Shown: positions 13,717-22,818, numbered from the stretch's first letter. The stretch: 64,000 nucleotides of DNA from Treponema sp. (GCA_017550685.1 JAFZOJ010000134.1:1-64000); one strand, 5' to 3'. The notes: generated by a model from the letters alone, not told the origin. Numbers and translations: made by a program.

Positions 13717-15051
13717 TTACAACATCATCATCTGTTTAACTTCTGATACAAGATAGAACGACCCTGTTACCAAAAGTATGGTTCCGTTTTCTGCAGAATC
13801 GGCAAAGGCTTTGAGAATCATTTTTTTGTAATCTGCATCTGCAGTAAAATCTACACCTGCATTTTTAAATGCCTTGATTTCTGCATCAATATCTGACTGC
13901 TTTTTATTACCCGGTTTTGTTACATAAACATGCTCAAATCTGTAGCGGAATTCCATTGAAATATCTTTAATGTCCTTGTCTGCCGCACAAGCAAAAAGCA
14001 GGTTTACTTTTTTGTCATCATACATACGGCCAAGAGTTTCGAGTGTAAGCTTTATGCTGTTTAATGTATGAGCGCCATCCAAAACAAGGTGAGGAATATT
14101 TTCATAGCCCGGAACCTTATCAATAATTTCAAAACGGCCCGGAAGCTTTGCCTTGGCAAGACCACGTTCGATGATAGCTTCGTCAAGGTTTGGAAGAATT
14201 TTGCGTATAGCAATTGCAGCCTGGGCGGCATTCAAAGCCTGGCACTTTCCAAGCATTTTGAGCTTTGTTTTTATTGGACGGCTAAAGATATCGCTTTCAA
14301 GCTTAAGGAACATTGATTTATCTTCTTCGTTAAAGCAGTAGGTTGCCTTTTTAATAATCTCGTCCACAAAATAGCACGGAGCGTGGCGTGTAAATGCTTT
14401 TTCGCGAAGAATAATTTTTACATTTTCTGTCTGCTGGCGTGCAATTACAACAGGAGTACAGTTCTTTATAATTCCTGCTTTTTCTGCCGCAATTTTTTCC
14501 AGAGTATTTCCAAGGAACTCAGTATGCTCAAGTTCGATGCCGGTAATGCAGCAGAGCTTTGGTCGCAAAACATTTGTTGCATCAAGACGGCCACCCATAC
14601 CAACTTCAAAAACGGACCAGTCTACATTTGCCTGTCTGAAGCACAAAAATGCATAAAGCGTAACAAGTTCAAACCAGGTAATAGGGCGGTCTGCCGGAAG
14701 ATCTATGATTGAATCAATATTAGGAACCATTTCCTTTACGGCAGCACGGTAAATTTCATCATCAAAAAAGCCGTTTGGTTTACAAATGCGTTCGCGGAAA
14801 TCGGTAATATGAGGGGAGGCATAAAGTCCTACATTGTAGCCTGCTTCTTCCAGAATGCACGAAATCATTCGGCTGACAGAACCTTTACCCTTGGAGCCGG
14901 CAACATGAATACAAGGCGCAAAATCCTGTGGATTATCAAAACGTTTGCAGAGAAAATCTATAGTGTCGAGCCAGAAAATGTCTTTTTTTGGATTGTTCTC
15001 AAAATTAAGATAATCATCGAGCCAGTCTTCAAACACTTCTATTGCATTCAT
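13717..15051 (-). CDS. folC: Folylpolyglutamate synthase / dihydrofolate synthase
   Basis: A Mur-ligase-like ATP-dependent enzyme of 444 residues that adds glutamate to folates. The P-loop IHVAGSKGKGSVSR (around residue 47), the folate-binding LYASPHITDFRERI, the EVGMGGRLDATNV block and the HTEFLGNTLEKIA(A)EKAGI segment (about 175) are diagnostic. The C-terminal glutamate-binding domain carries LVLDGAHTLNSI. The -10 TATAAT (15061-15066) is only nine bases from the ATG and no ribosome binding site is visible. Confidence 0.93.
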   Translation of the reverse strand: MNAIEVFEDWLDDYLNFENNPKKDIFWLDTIDFLCKRFDNPQDFAPCIHVAGSKGKGSVSRMISCILEEAGYNVGLYASPHITDFRERICKPNGFFDDEIYRAAVKEMVPNIDSIIDLPADRPITWFELVTLYAFLCFRQANVDWSVFEVGMGGRLDATNVLRPKLCCITGIELEHTEFLGNTLEKIAAEKAGIIKNCTPVVIARQQTENVKIILREKAFTRHAPCYFVDEIIKKATYCFNEEDKSMFLKLESDIFSRPIKTKLKMLGKCQALNAAQAAIAIRKILPNLDEAIIERGLAKAKLPGRFEIIDKVPGYENIPHLVLDGAHTLNSIKLTLETLGRMYDDKKVNLLFACAADKDIKDISMEFRYRFEHVYVTKPGNKKQSDIDAEIKAFKNAGVDFTADADYKKMILKAFADSAENGTILLVTGSFYLVSEVKQMMML

Positions 15052-15113
15052 GGTGCTTTTATTATAATTTATTTTATGATAATATGCTATAAAATCTTAA
15101 GAGGAATAAAAAA

Positions 15114-16214
15114 ATGAGTGATGAAATTCAATACACAGACATAAACAAAAGCTTTGAGGCCGCACTTGAACGCAGCCGCAAAATTGAAGAAGATTTAATC
15201 AAGAATCCTAAAAAATACCGCGTTTTAACAGGTGACCGTCCTACAGGTTTACTTCATATCGGACATTATTTTGGTTCGCTGCAGAATCGTGTTCGTCTTG
15301 CAAATATGGGCGTTCCTACAATGATTTTGATTGCAGACTACCAGGTTCTTACAGATCACGATGCCTTTGATAAAATCAGTCAGAATACAAAACAGCTTGT
15401 AATTGATTATCTTGCTGCAGGTATTAATCCGGAAAAGCAGGATGTAATTATTTATCCGCACAGCTATGTTCCTGAATGTAACCAGCTTATGATTCCTTTT
15501 TTGACTTTGGTCAGCAACGCAGAACTTTCACGCAACCCGACTGTAAAGGAAGAAATTGAAAGCGCCGGACTTAAAAATGTAAATGCCGGTATGTATACAT
15601 ATCCTGTTCATCAGGCCTGCGATATTCTTTTCTGTAAAGGAAACATTGTACCTGTAGGTAAGGATCAGCTTCCACACCTCGAAATGACTCGTACAATTGC
15701 AAGCCGCTTTAATAAAAAGTTCTGTACAGACATGGGTAAGGAACCTGTATTCCCGGAGCCTCAGGCATTGCTCAGTAAAACACCAATGATTCTTGGTCTG
15801 GACGGAAGTCAGAAAATGTCTAAGAGCCGCGGAAATGCAGTTATGCTCAGTGCTACAGAAGATGAAACCGCTGCTTTGATAAAAAAGGCTAAGACAGACC
15901 AGGACCGCAATATTACTTATGATCCTGTAAAACGTCCTGAAGTAGCAAACCTTCTTATGCTTATTTCTCTTTGTACTGGAGAAGAACCGACAGCAATTGC
16001 CGCCCGCATTGGTGATGGTGGTGGTGGTGCACTCAAGGCTAACCTTACCGAAGCTCTGAACGAAAAGCTCCGTCCATTGCGAACAGAACGTGCCCGTCTT
16101 GAAAAAGACCCTGAATATATCCGCAAGGTGCTTCTTGATGGTGCAAACCGCGCCCGTGAAATTGGTATTAAGACACTTGAAGAAGTACGTGAAAGAATGA
16201 ATATGCTCATATAG
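15114..16214 (+). CDS. trpS: Tryptophanyl-tRNA synthetase
   Basis: A class I aminoacyl-tRNA synthetase that charges tRNA-Trp. Residues 40-60 read TGDRPTGLLHIGHYFGSL, containing the HIGH-type signature, and KMSKSRGNAV near residue 238 is the KMSKS loop. The CDILFCKGNIVPVGKDQ segment lies between them. The 366 residues are slightly longer than the E. coli enzyme, with a charged N-terminal extension of about 40 residues, as in several spirochaetes. GAGGA lies upstream of the ATG. A hairpin with a T tail follows the gene. Confidence 0.95.
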   Translation: MSDEIQYTDINKSFEAALERSRKIEEDLIKNPKKYRVLTGDRPTGLLHIGHYFGSLQNRVRLANMGVPTMILIADYQVLTDHDAFDKISQNTKQLVIDYLAAGINPEKQDVIIYPHSYVPECNQLMIPFLTLVSNAELSRNPTVKEEIESAGLKNVNAGMYTYPVHQACDILFCKGNIVPVGKDQLPHLEMTRTIASRFNKKFCTDMGKEPVFPEPQALLSKTPMILGLDGSQKMSKSRGNAVMLSATEDETAALIKKAKTDQDRNITYDPVKRPEVANLLMLISLCTGEEPTAIAARIGDGGGGALKANLTEALNEKLRPLRTERARLEKDPEYIRKVLLDGANRAREIGIKTLEEVRERMNMLI

Positions 16215-16224
16215 AAAATCCATT

Positions 16225-16254
16225 AAAAAAGACAGTCCATCGGGACTGTCTTTT
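16225..16254 (+). terminator. Rho-independent terminator after trpS
   Basis: AAAAAAGACAGTCC, an ATCG loop and GGACTGTCTTTT form a strong, nearly symmetric hairpin that can act in both directions. The ACAGTCCATCGGGACTGT core recurs at 36826-36855. Confidence 0.85.
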
Positions 16255-16255
16255 A

Positions 16256-16285
16256 GGATTGTCGGGTCAAGCCCGACAATGACAG
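16256..16285. repeat. Interspersed palindromic repeat, single hairpin copy
   Basis: ATTGTCGGG and CCCGACAAT around TCAAG, followed by GACA. It is the same family as at 9882 in the opposite orientation, between the trpS terminator and the CCA-adding enzyme stop. Confidence 0.75.
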
Positions 16286-16286
16286 C

Positions 16287-17648
16287 CTACATTTTCTTTG
16301 CCACTTCCATAAGCTTTTCTTTAGTATTCATCCCAGGATCCTCAATCACACAATCAAGAAGATGATTAAGAATTACCCCAAGCTTTTTTCCTTTTTCAAA
16401 GCCTGCAGCAATAAGGTCGCTTCCGTTAATGGCAAGATCTTTAAGGCTCAGTGCATTATTTTTTTCAAGCTCAACTGCAATGCGGTCCTTTAATTCAACA
16501 AGCCGTTTTATAGGTTCACTGTACCTGAAATCAACTTTTTTATTATGCATACCATAAATATCTGCAACACGTAAATCATATAAATCATCTAAGTTTTCTT
16601 TTCCAACGCGAATGATAAAACGGCGTACGGCAGAAACAGTCCAGTTAGATTCGTAATTAAACATATGCTGCTCAATCAAGTGGCAAACATTATTCACTAC
16701 GGCATTAGGAAACTTGAGCCTTGTAAGAATGTCGCGTGTAATATCCGAACCGATTTTTTCGTGATTATAAAAAGTAATTGTTTCGTTCAGTATTTTTTTT
16801 GCATCCGGTTTTCCAATGTCATGAAAAAGGGCAGCAAGCCTTACATTAAGCTTGTCTTTTGGAGCCCCGTCACAGGCATAATACAAGTGATTAAGAACAT
16901 CAAAATCATGAAAGCCTCTGTAATCACTTTGAATGCAAAGCCGGCCCTTGAGCAACTCAGGAATAAAAATACCTGTGATTCCTGTCTGTTCCATAAGGTT
17001 TAAGGCAACCGAAGGCTTGTCCGATTCAAGCATTTTTGTAAACTCATCGCGGAACCGTTCAACAGAAATCGAAGCAATCTTCTGCAAAATTTCAGTATCG
17101 AAAATTTCTGAATATGTATACTTTTCTATACTAAACCCCAGCTTGCAGGCAAATCGAATGCACCTTACAGGCCTGAGCCCGTCTTCCATAAATCTGTCAT
17201 GAGCATTACCAACAGTACGGATAATCTTACGTTTAATATCTTTCCGACCGTCGTATGGATCAACAATTGTACCGTCTGCAAGGTCTGCGGCAATTGCATT
17301 TATCGTAAAGTCGCGTCTGGATAAATCTTCTTCGATTGTTGCGGCATAGTTTACGCTGTCAGGATGTCTTCCGTCTGAATAACCGCTTTCGGTACGGAAG
17401 GTTGTAACTTCAATTTCAAGCCCGTTAAAATGAACGGTAACAGTACCATGCTCAAAGCCCGTAGGAATTACTGTCTTAAAAAGCTTGATTACATCCTGCG
17501 GAGTAGCGTTAGTTGCAACGTCAAAATCATGCGGTTTTTTATGCAGAAAAATATCGCGTACGGCACCACCGACAAGATAGGCCTTAAAGCCTTTTGCAGC
17601 AAAATGAGAATGAAAATCCTGTAGAACCTTATCAATTTTAAACCGCAT
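16287..17648 (-). CDS. cca: CCA-adding tRNA nucleotidyltransferase
   Basis: A 453-residue class II nucleotidyltransferase that builds or repairs the tRNA 3' CCA end. The head domain has YLVGGAVRDIFL and the metal-binding aspartates in HDFDVATNA (about residue 40), then SRRDFTINAIA and the DPYDGRKDIKRKIIR(T) motif. An HD domain (AALFHDIGKP, about 270) follows, as in the E. coli-type enzymes with repair activity. The tRNA genes in this window lack an encoded CCA, so it is needed. It is translationally coupled to the small membrane gene upstream (three bases apart). Poly(A) polymerase is a less likely alternative. Confidence 0.88.
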   Translation of the reverse strand: MRFKIDKVLQDFHSHFAAKGFKAYLVGGAVRDIFLHKKPHDFDVATNATPQDVIKLFKTVIPTGFEHGTVTVHFNGLEIEVTTFRTESGYSDGRHPDSVNYAATIEEDLSRRDFTINAIAADLADGTIVDPYDGRKDIKRKIIRTVGNAHDRFMEDGLRPVRCIRFACKLGFSIEKYTYSEIFDTEILQKIASISVERFRDEFTKMLESDKPSVALNLMEQTGITGIFIPELLKGRLCIQSDYRGFHDFDVLNHLYYACDGAPKDKLNVRLAALFHDIGKPDAKKILNETITFYNHEKIGSDITRDILTRLKFPNAVVNNVCHLIEQHMFNYESNWTVSAVRRFIIRVGKENLDDLYDLRVADIYGMHNKKVDFRYSEPIKRLVELKDRIAVELEKNNALSLKDLAINGSDLIAAGFEKGKKLGVILNHLLDCVIEDPGMNTKEKLMEVAKKM

Positions 17649-17651
17649 TAA

Positions 17652-18029
17652 TTAAATTCCTGACGCAATCCTGTTTATAATAACAGAAAAAGCAAAAAAT
17701 ACACCACCTGTAACAAGTGTAAAAACAAAAAAAAGCATGGAAATGACAGAGCCGGTTTTCTTTTTCTTAATAAAAATGAGCACAATTTCCAGCACAAATG
17801 CAAAAACCGAAAGTATGCATAAAGCCGAAGCAGTTACCGAAAGTACATTCAAAATTGTAAGCTGTGTGCGGTCTGTAAAGGTCTGAAAATTTCCCAGAAG
17901 ATAGAGCAGAAACAGAATAAGGCAGATAAGAAAAATAAGAAAACAGGCATTTCTTGTCAATTTACCTAAAAGAATAGACGAGAAATTAAATCTTTTTTCC
18001 TTCTTTTGTTTTTCCTTTACTTGTGTCAT
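17652..18029 (-). CDS. Small four-helix membrane protein
   Basis: The ATG at 18029 is chosen because AGGA lies eight bases upstream; the longer frame would run into the opposite promoter. The 125-residue product has a lysine-rich start (TQVKEKQKKEKRF) and three or four membrane segments. I recognise no family. It is cotranscribed with cca. Confidence 0.6.
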   Translation of the reverse strand: MTQVKEKQKKEKRFNFSSILLGKLTRNACFLIFLICLILFLLYLLGNFQTFTDRTQLTILNVLSVTASALCILSVFAFVLEIVLIFIKKKKTGSVISMLFFVFTLVTGGVFFAFSVIINRIASGI

Positions 18030-18089
18030 AAAGTTCCTGCTGATATAATAATAATGAATTTTCAATGTAGTTACAAACAGGGGAAACGC

Positions 18090-18662
18090 ATGAAAAATTT
18101 TATCAGTTTCTTAATTCTGCTTATTTTTGGTGCCTTTGTATTTTTTATCGGCTGGACACAGATAAAGGTAAAGCCCGGAAAAATAGGTATTGTTCAATCC
18201 AAAACCGGAGGAATTGATAAAAAACTGATTGAAAGCGGAAAATTCTCATGGCATAAAGAGTTTCTTTTACCTACCAACGCACAGATAATGATTTTTGATT
18301 ACAAGCCTTACAACGGAACCAAGACAGTTACCGGTAACAGGGGGCAGGGAAATTATTCATTTACTTTCCAGATTTCACTTTCTTATCTGCCTGAGCTTTA
18401 CGTAGACCTTTTAATTGACAATAAAATTTCATCGGAAGAAGATTTTGAACAGTATCTTGACGGGGTTGCAGCCTATCTTGCACAAAGAGCAACAGATTAC
18501 TGTATGAGCCGCTATTACAAATCCAAAGATTTTTCCCCAGAAAGCATAACAATTTCTGAACTTACAACAGGTCTTGCCTTTTACAAGGAATATCCTGATT
18601 TTGACATAAATGTTCTATCAATTACAGATTACAAGCTGCCGGGAGATAATGAAGTTTTATGA
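18090..18662 (+). CDS. Membrane-anchored protein with SPFH/Band 7-like features
   Basis: The ATG at 18090 follows AGGGGAAA. The 190-residue product has one N-terminal membrane anchor (residues 4-22), then IKVKPGKIGIVQSKTGGID, which resembles the start of a Band 7 domain, and a soluble region with a YLDGVAAYLAQRATDYCMS helix. The family assignment is tentative. Its stop overlaps the start of the glycogen synthase gene (ATGA), so the two are translated together. Confidence 0.6.
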   Translation: MKNFISFLILLIFGAFVFFIGWTQIKVKPGKIGIVQSKTGGIDKKLIESGKFSWHKEFLLPTNAQIMIFDYKPYNGTKTVTGNRGQGNYSFTFQISLSYLPELYVDLLIDNKISSEEDFEQYLDGVAAYLAQRATDYCMSRYYKSKDFSPESITISELTTGLAFYKEYPDFDINVLSITDYKLPGDNEVL

Positions 18663-20215
18663 AAATCTGGATAGTAAGTATGGAATGTGCCGGAATTGCA
18701 GAAGCCGGCGGTGTAAAAAATGTCAGCTTTTCTCTTTGCAAGGAACTCATGCTTCTGGGACACGAAATTACACTTTTTATTCCGATTTACAAAAGCACTT
18801 CATTTTCACTTATAAAGGATGTTAAGGATTACGGGCAGGGGCAGGTTCAGATAAACCACTGCGGCAAAACAGAAAGTATTTCCTACAGCACAGCAGTCTG
18901 CACCCAGGGAAACTTTAATATTGTCTTTATAAATCATCCGTCTTTTGCAGAAAAAGAAGGAGTTTATACATACACAGCCTCTGAACAGGAAAAAAATCCG
19001 GAATTTATAAAGGGCTTTGGCCACAAAGATACGCTTTTTATGGATTCACTTTTTTCCAAGGCAGTAAGCGAATACGGAAAGCTAAATAAAGAAGCCGTTC
19101 CGGATATAATTCACTGTCAGGATGCTTCTACAGCCCTTGTGCCTTGCTTTGCTGCCAAAAAGTCTGAATATGAAAAAACTGCCTTTGTAGTAACAATTCA
19201 TAATGCAGGTCCGGCCTATCATCACAATTTTTCAAGCATTGGAGAAGCAGCCTGGTATACAGGATTACCCGAAGCAGAGCTTGGAGGCGCGCTTAATGAT
19301 TCTAAGGTTGAGCCGTTCCTTCTTGCTTCCAATGCGGGTGCACACATCACAACAGTTTCTGAATATTATGCAAAAGAGCTTATAGATCCGTTTAATATTG
19401 ATGTTACCGAAGGACTTTCTCCAATATTTTTCAAGCGTTATACAAACATCAAAGGCATTACAAACGGAATTGATTTTGAACGCTATAATCCGGCCGATAA
19501 AAATGAATCTTTACTGCCATACGAGTTTAATCCAGAAACTGGCGACCTGGATGGCAAATATAAATGCCGCGACTACTGTGTAAATGAACTTCAGTATGCA
19601 AATATTCCGGGTGTAAAAACCTACGGCTGCATAAATGTTCGTCCACAGGAAAAAGACAAGCAGATTTTTATTTCTTACCACGGACGCATTACAAACCAGA
19701 AAGGAATTTCTGTGCTCATTAATACAATTCCGGCCATTCTGAACAATTTTGAATCGGTTAAATTCATAGTTGCAGGGCAGGGCGAACTCCAGCTAGAACA
19801 GCAGCTTATTGAATTGTCCCAGCGTTTTAACGGAAAAGTGATTTTCTTAAACGGCTACAACCGCGAAAGTGCAAGGCTTGTAAATGCAATCGGCGACTTT
19901 ATTGTGCTTCCAAGCTTTTTTGAACCCTGCGGACTGGAAGATTTTATTTCCCAGATCTACGGAACCCTCCCTGTAGCCAATGCCACCGGCGGCCTGAACA
20001 AAATCGTAGACTACGAAACCGGCTTTTTATACCACAACAACAGTCCCGAAAACCTGATCGCCAAGCTGAGCGAAGTAATTTCCATAAAACTCTACAAACC
20101 GGATCTAATCAAAAAAATGATAACCCAAGCCTCCACCCATGTCCACCAGAAGTATCTCTGGCGTAACGTTATCATTAATGAATATATTCCTTTCTTCGAA
20201 AGTATTCTAAAATAA
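18659..20215 (+). CDS. glgA: Glycogen synthase (GT5 family)
   Basis: The 518-residue protein has two Rossmann-like halves of a GT-B glycosyltransferase. The N-terminal loop is CAGIAEAGGVKNVSFSL, where the usual lysine of the KxGGL ADP-glucose motif is replaced by glutamate. HDGRITNQKG-type (here YHGRITNQKGI, about residue 340) and the C-terminal acceptor motif PSFFEPCGLEDFISQIYG (about 420) match glycogen/starch synthases. It would extend alpha-1,4-glucan from ADP-glucose. No other glycogen gene is adjacent. The changed lysine may mean a different nucleotide-sugar preference. Confidence 0.82.
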   Translation: MKIWIVSMECAGIAEAGGVKNVSFSLCKELMLLGHEITLFIPIYKSTSFSLIKDVKDYGQGQVQINHCGKTESISYSTAVCTQGNFNIVFINHPSFAEKEGVYTYTASEQEKNPEFIKGFGHKDTLFMDSLFSKAVSEYGKLNKEAVPDIIHCQDASTALVPCFAAKKSEYEKTAFVVTIHNAGPAYHHNFSSIGEAAWYTGLPEAELGGALNDSKVEPFLLASNAGAHITTVSEYYAKELIDPFNIDVTEGLSPIFFKRYTNIKGITNGIDFERYNPADKNESLLPYEFNPETGDLDGKYKCRDYCVNELQYANIPGVKTYGCINVRPQEKDKQIFISYHGRITNQKGISVLINTIPAILNNFESVKFIVAGQGELQLEQQLIELSQRFNGKVIFLNGYNRESARLVNAIGDFIVLPSFFEPCGLEDFISQIYGTLPVANATGGLNKIVDYETGFLYHNNSPENLIAKLSEVISIKLYKPDLIKKMITQASTHVHQKYLWRNVIINEYIPFFESILK

Positions 20216-20356
20216 CAAATCATATAACTACAGAATCCATTGAAAAATACGGTTCTTTGCGGGAGCATTTTTTAATTAGATTTAGTATATATTCAAGATT
20301 TTATTATTTTAATACTTGACTAAAACCAATATATTCATTAATGTATAACAACATTT

Positions 20357-20429
20357 GCTGCTTTAGCTCAGCTGGTAGAGCACGTGATTTGTAATCTCGG
20401 GGTCGTGGGTCCAAATCCTACAAGCAGCT
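20357..20429 (+). tRNA. tRNA-Thr (anticodon TGT), with irregular T loop and anticodon stem
   Basis: The acceptor stem GCTGCTT/AAGCAGC is perfect and the D arm GCTC/GAGC is normal. The anticodon loop TTTGTAA gives TGT. Two oddities are visible: a T-T mismatch in the anticodon stem (20385 against 20397), and a T loop that reads TCCAAAT instead of TTCAAAT. CCA is not encoded. Confidence 0.85.
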
Positions 20430-20433
20430 TTCT

Positions 20434-20515
20434 GGGGAGTTCGCATAGCGGCAATTGCAAGGGACTGTAAATCCCTCGGTTCACACCTCCAGAGGTTCGA
20501 GTCCTCTACTCCCCA
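20434..20515 (+). tRNA. tRNA-Tyr (anticodon GTA)
   Basis: A class II tRNA with a long variable arm. The acceptor GGGGAGT pairs with ACTCCCC, the anticodon loop CTGTAAA gives GTA, and the T arm AGAGG/CCTCT has the normal TTCGAGT loop. It is four bases downstream of tRNA-Thr and is presumably cotranscribed. CCA is not encoded. Confidence 0.95.
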
Positions 20516-20521
20516 TTCAAC

Positions 20522-20550
20522 AAGATCTGATTCAAGTCAGATCTTTTTTT
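20522..20550 (+). terminator. Terminator after the tRNA pair
   Basis: AAGATCTGA and TCAGATCTT around TTCAAG, followed by a T run. Confidence 0.9.
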
Positions 20551-20571
20551 ATGCCTTTTTAATTTTCGGGT

Positions 20572-20600
20572 TTGACAAATCGACATCTATCATTCATAAT
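20572..20600 (+). promoter_or_regulatory. Promoter of the MBL hydrolase-mltG-dnaG operon
   Basis: TTGACA (20572-20577), a 17-base spacer and CATAAT (20595-20600), just after the tRNA terminator and 33 bases before the GTG start of the next gene. Confidence 0.7.
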
Positions 20601-20633
20601 GTTATAACTTAAAAAGATTTTACGAGGGGAACT

Positions 20634-21569
20634 GTGATTATCCGTTTCTGGGGTGTAAGAGGGTCTTTACCAACTCCTTTATTACCTCAACAAGTTCAAT
20701 CAAAAATAATGGCAGCCGTTCAAAGAATAACCGTGGACGACCTCAAGGATGAGGAATCGCGTGCAAGGTTTGTATCTTCATTGCCGTCATGGATTTTCGG
20801 AACAACCGGAGGTAATACAACCTGCGTAGAAGTAAAATCTGCCAATAACGAGCTTATTTTTGATGCCGGAACAGGTATCCGCGTTTTAGGAAAATCTTCA
20901 AACCTACCAAAAAACAAAATCTACAATATGTTCATCACTCATTTTCACTGGGATCATATCCAGGGCCTTCCGTTTTTTGATGCCGCCTACGACCCCGAAA
21001 GTGAATTCAATATCTATTCACCGGTAGAAAATGCAAGACACTTATTTGAAGAACAGATGAAACAGCCGTATTATCCGGTTCCGTTCGGTGCCCTTACCAA
21101 AAAAATGAATTTTATGACTCTTATGCCGGGCAGTCCCATAAATATTGGTGATACACAGATTGTATGCTGCCCAATGTCACATCCGGGTACTTCCTACAGC
21201 TATGCCGTAATCGAAGGCAATAAAAAGTTTGTTTTTGCAACCGATGTTGAGCTTCGTTCCAAGGATTTTGAAAGCACTCCTCTTATGGAAAAGGTATTTA
21301 ATCATGCCGACTGTATCGTAATAGATTCACAATACACTGCCGAAGAAGCCTACCGCAAGCAGAACTGGGGTCATTCAGCCTTCTGTTACGCGATAGATTT
21401 TGCAGTTCATTACGGCATCAAAAATGTATATCTTTTCCATCATGAACCGACTTATGATGATAAAAAGCTTGATTCAATACTTCAGGCCGCAAGATGGTAT
21501 GCACAGTACATTGCCCACGAAGAATTGAATATCGAACTTGCCAAAGAGGATATGGAAATTCACTTATGA
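20634..21569 (+). CDS. Metallo-beta-lactamase-fold hydrolase
   Basis: The start is GTG at 20634, preceded by GAGGGG. The 311-residue protein opens MIIRFWGVRGSLPTP, typical of an MBL subgroup related to cyclic nucleotide phosphodiesterases. FGTTGGNTTCVEV and the zinc motif THFHWDHIQG (about residue 100) follow, with further ligands in CCPMSHPG, FATDVEL and FHHEP. The fold and metal site are intact; the substrate is unknown. The 65-residue insertion between strands 1 and 2 is lysine/arginine-rich. A small gene overlaps its stop, then mltG, dnaG and rpoD. Confidence 0.82.
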   Translation: MIIRFWGVRGSLPTPLLPQQVQSKIMAAVQRITVDDLKDEESRARFVSSLPSWIFGTTGGNTTCVEVKSANNELIFDAGTGIRVLGKSSNLPKNKIYNMFITHFHWDHIQGLPFFDAAYDPESEFNIYSPVENARHLFEEQMKQPYYPVPFGALTKKMNFMTLMPGSPINIGDTQIVCCPMSHPGTSYSYAVIEGNKKFVFATDVELRSKDFESTPLMEKVFNHADCIVIDSQYTAEEAYRKQNWGHSAFCYAIDFAVHYGIKNVYLFHHEPTYDDKKLDSILQAARWYAQYIAHEELNIELAKEDMEIHL

Positions 21570-21766
21570 TTCCTATGCCAACCAATCCAGATAAACAATT
21601 TTCTCTTTCATATAACTTTAATTCAAAAGAAGTTGCGGGTCTTGCAAAATTCCTTAGAGATAACCAGGAAAACCTTCCGCCGGGTCTTGAATTATTCACA
21701 AAAGCACTTGAAGATGCGGTGTACAAATCGTTATCTTTAGATGAGGTTAAGAAGTTTTATTCATGA
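21566..21766 (+). CDS. Small conserved hypothetical protein
   Basis: A 66-residue protein whose ATG overlaps the stop of the hydrolase gene and whose own stop overlaps the mltG start, both as ATGA, so it is translated as part of the operon. It starts MIPMPTNPDKQFSLSYNF and contains KEVAGLAKFLRDNQENLPPG and a helical end. No family is recognised. Coupling to both neighbours makes it very likely real. Confidence 0.75.
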   Translation: MIPMPTNPDKQFSLSYNFNSKEVAGLAKFLRDNQENLPPGLELFTKALEDAVYKSLSLDEVKKFYS

Positions 21767-22818
21767 AAACTAAAGGAAAGCTTTTTCTTGTATTTCTTGT
21801 GATGGTAATATTATTAATTGCCGGAGCAGGAATTGTCATCTATTCTCAAATTATGCCTGCAAGCTCAGCCTCTGCAGACGACGTGCGCTTTGAAATTTCT
21901 CAGGGTGATTCCGTAAAAAAAATAGCACTTGAATTAAAAAATAAAGGACTCATCAAAAACGATACTTTCTTTTATTACTTTGTACGTTCTCCATCAATTT
22001 TTCAGTTCCTTTTCAAAAACGAAACAGTAAATGAGCCTGTAGTACTTAAAAGCGGTATTTATCATCTGAACGCTTCCATGAATTATGCCCAGATTGTAAG
22101 TATCCTTTCTTCAGGCCAGCAGGAATATATCGTTGTTTCAATTCCTGAAGGAAAAACCATAAGTCAGACAGGACGCATTCTGGAGGAAAACGGAATCTGC
22201 AAGGCAATTGATTTTATCCTGGTATGTCATGATAAACAATTTTTACAGTCCTACAGTATAAAAGGTGAGTCCGCAGAAGGTTTTCTTTTCCCTGACACCT
22301 ATTTTCTTACTTCCGGCATGACTGCACGCGAAGTTGCCGAGCTTATGATAAAAACCTTTTATGAAAAAATCTCTGGCATAGAAGGCTTTGATATAAAAAC
22401 TCCGGAAAAGCTTTACGAAACCGTAATCCTAGCTTCAATCGTAGAACGCGAATACCGTGTAGAAGAAGAAGCACCGCTTATAGCAAGCGTATTTACCAAC
22501 AGACTGCATCACAATATTGGACTATATTCCTGTGCAACAATAGTTTACATCCTTACAGAAATAGAAGGCCGTGACCATCCGGACCGCATCCTTCTGGAAG
22601 ACACAAAAATTGACAGCCCGTACAATACTTACAAATGGGCAGGACTTCCGCCGGGACCAATTTCAAATCCTGGACTTGTAGCTTTAAAAGCGGCTGCAAA
22701 TCCTCCAAAAACCGATTATTATTTCTTTCAGGTAGCAGATGCCAACGAAGGAAGGCATGTATTTACTTCTACCTTTGATGAACATAAAGCCAGTCACAAT
22801 CTGAGTACAAAAAGATAA
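21763..22818 (+). CDS. mltG: Endolytic murein transglycosylase
   Basis: The 351-residue protein has one N-terminal membrane anchor, then a LysM-like segment (FEISQGDSVKKIALELKNKG, residues 45-65) and the YceG/MltG catalytic domain. The catalytic glutamate lies in ILASIVEREY (about 225). YNTYKWAGLPPGPISNPG near 290 is the other signature block. MltG cuts nascent peptidoglycan strands and limits glycan length, acting on the outer face of the inner membrane. It sits between a small coupled gene and dnaG. Confidence 0.92.
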   Translation: MKTKGKLFLVFLVMVILLIAGAGIVIYSQIMPASSASADDVRFEISQGDSVKKIALELKNKGLIKNDTFFYYFVRSPSIFQFLFKNETVNEPVVLKSGIYHLNASMNYAQIVSILSSGQQEYIVVSIPEGKTISQTGRILEENGICKAIDFILVCHDKQFLQSYSIKGESAEGFLFPDTYFLTSGMTAREVAELMIKTFYEKISGIEGFDIKTPEKLYETVILASIVEREYRVEEEAPLIASVFTNRLHHNIGLYSCATIVYILTEIEGRDHPDRILLEDTKIDSPYNTYKWAGLPPGPISNPGLVALKAAANPPKTDYYFFQVADANEGRHVFTSTFDEHKASHNLSTKR

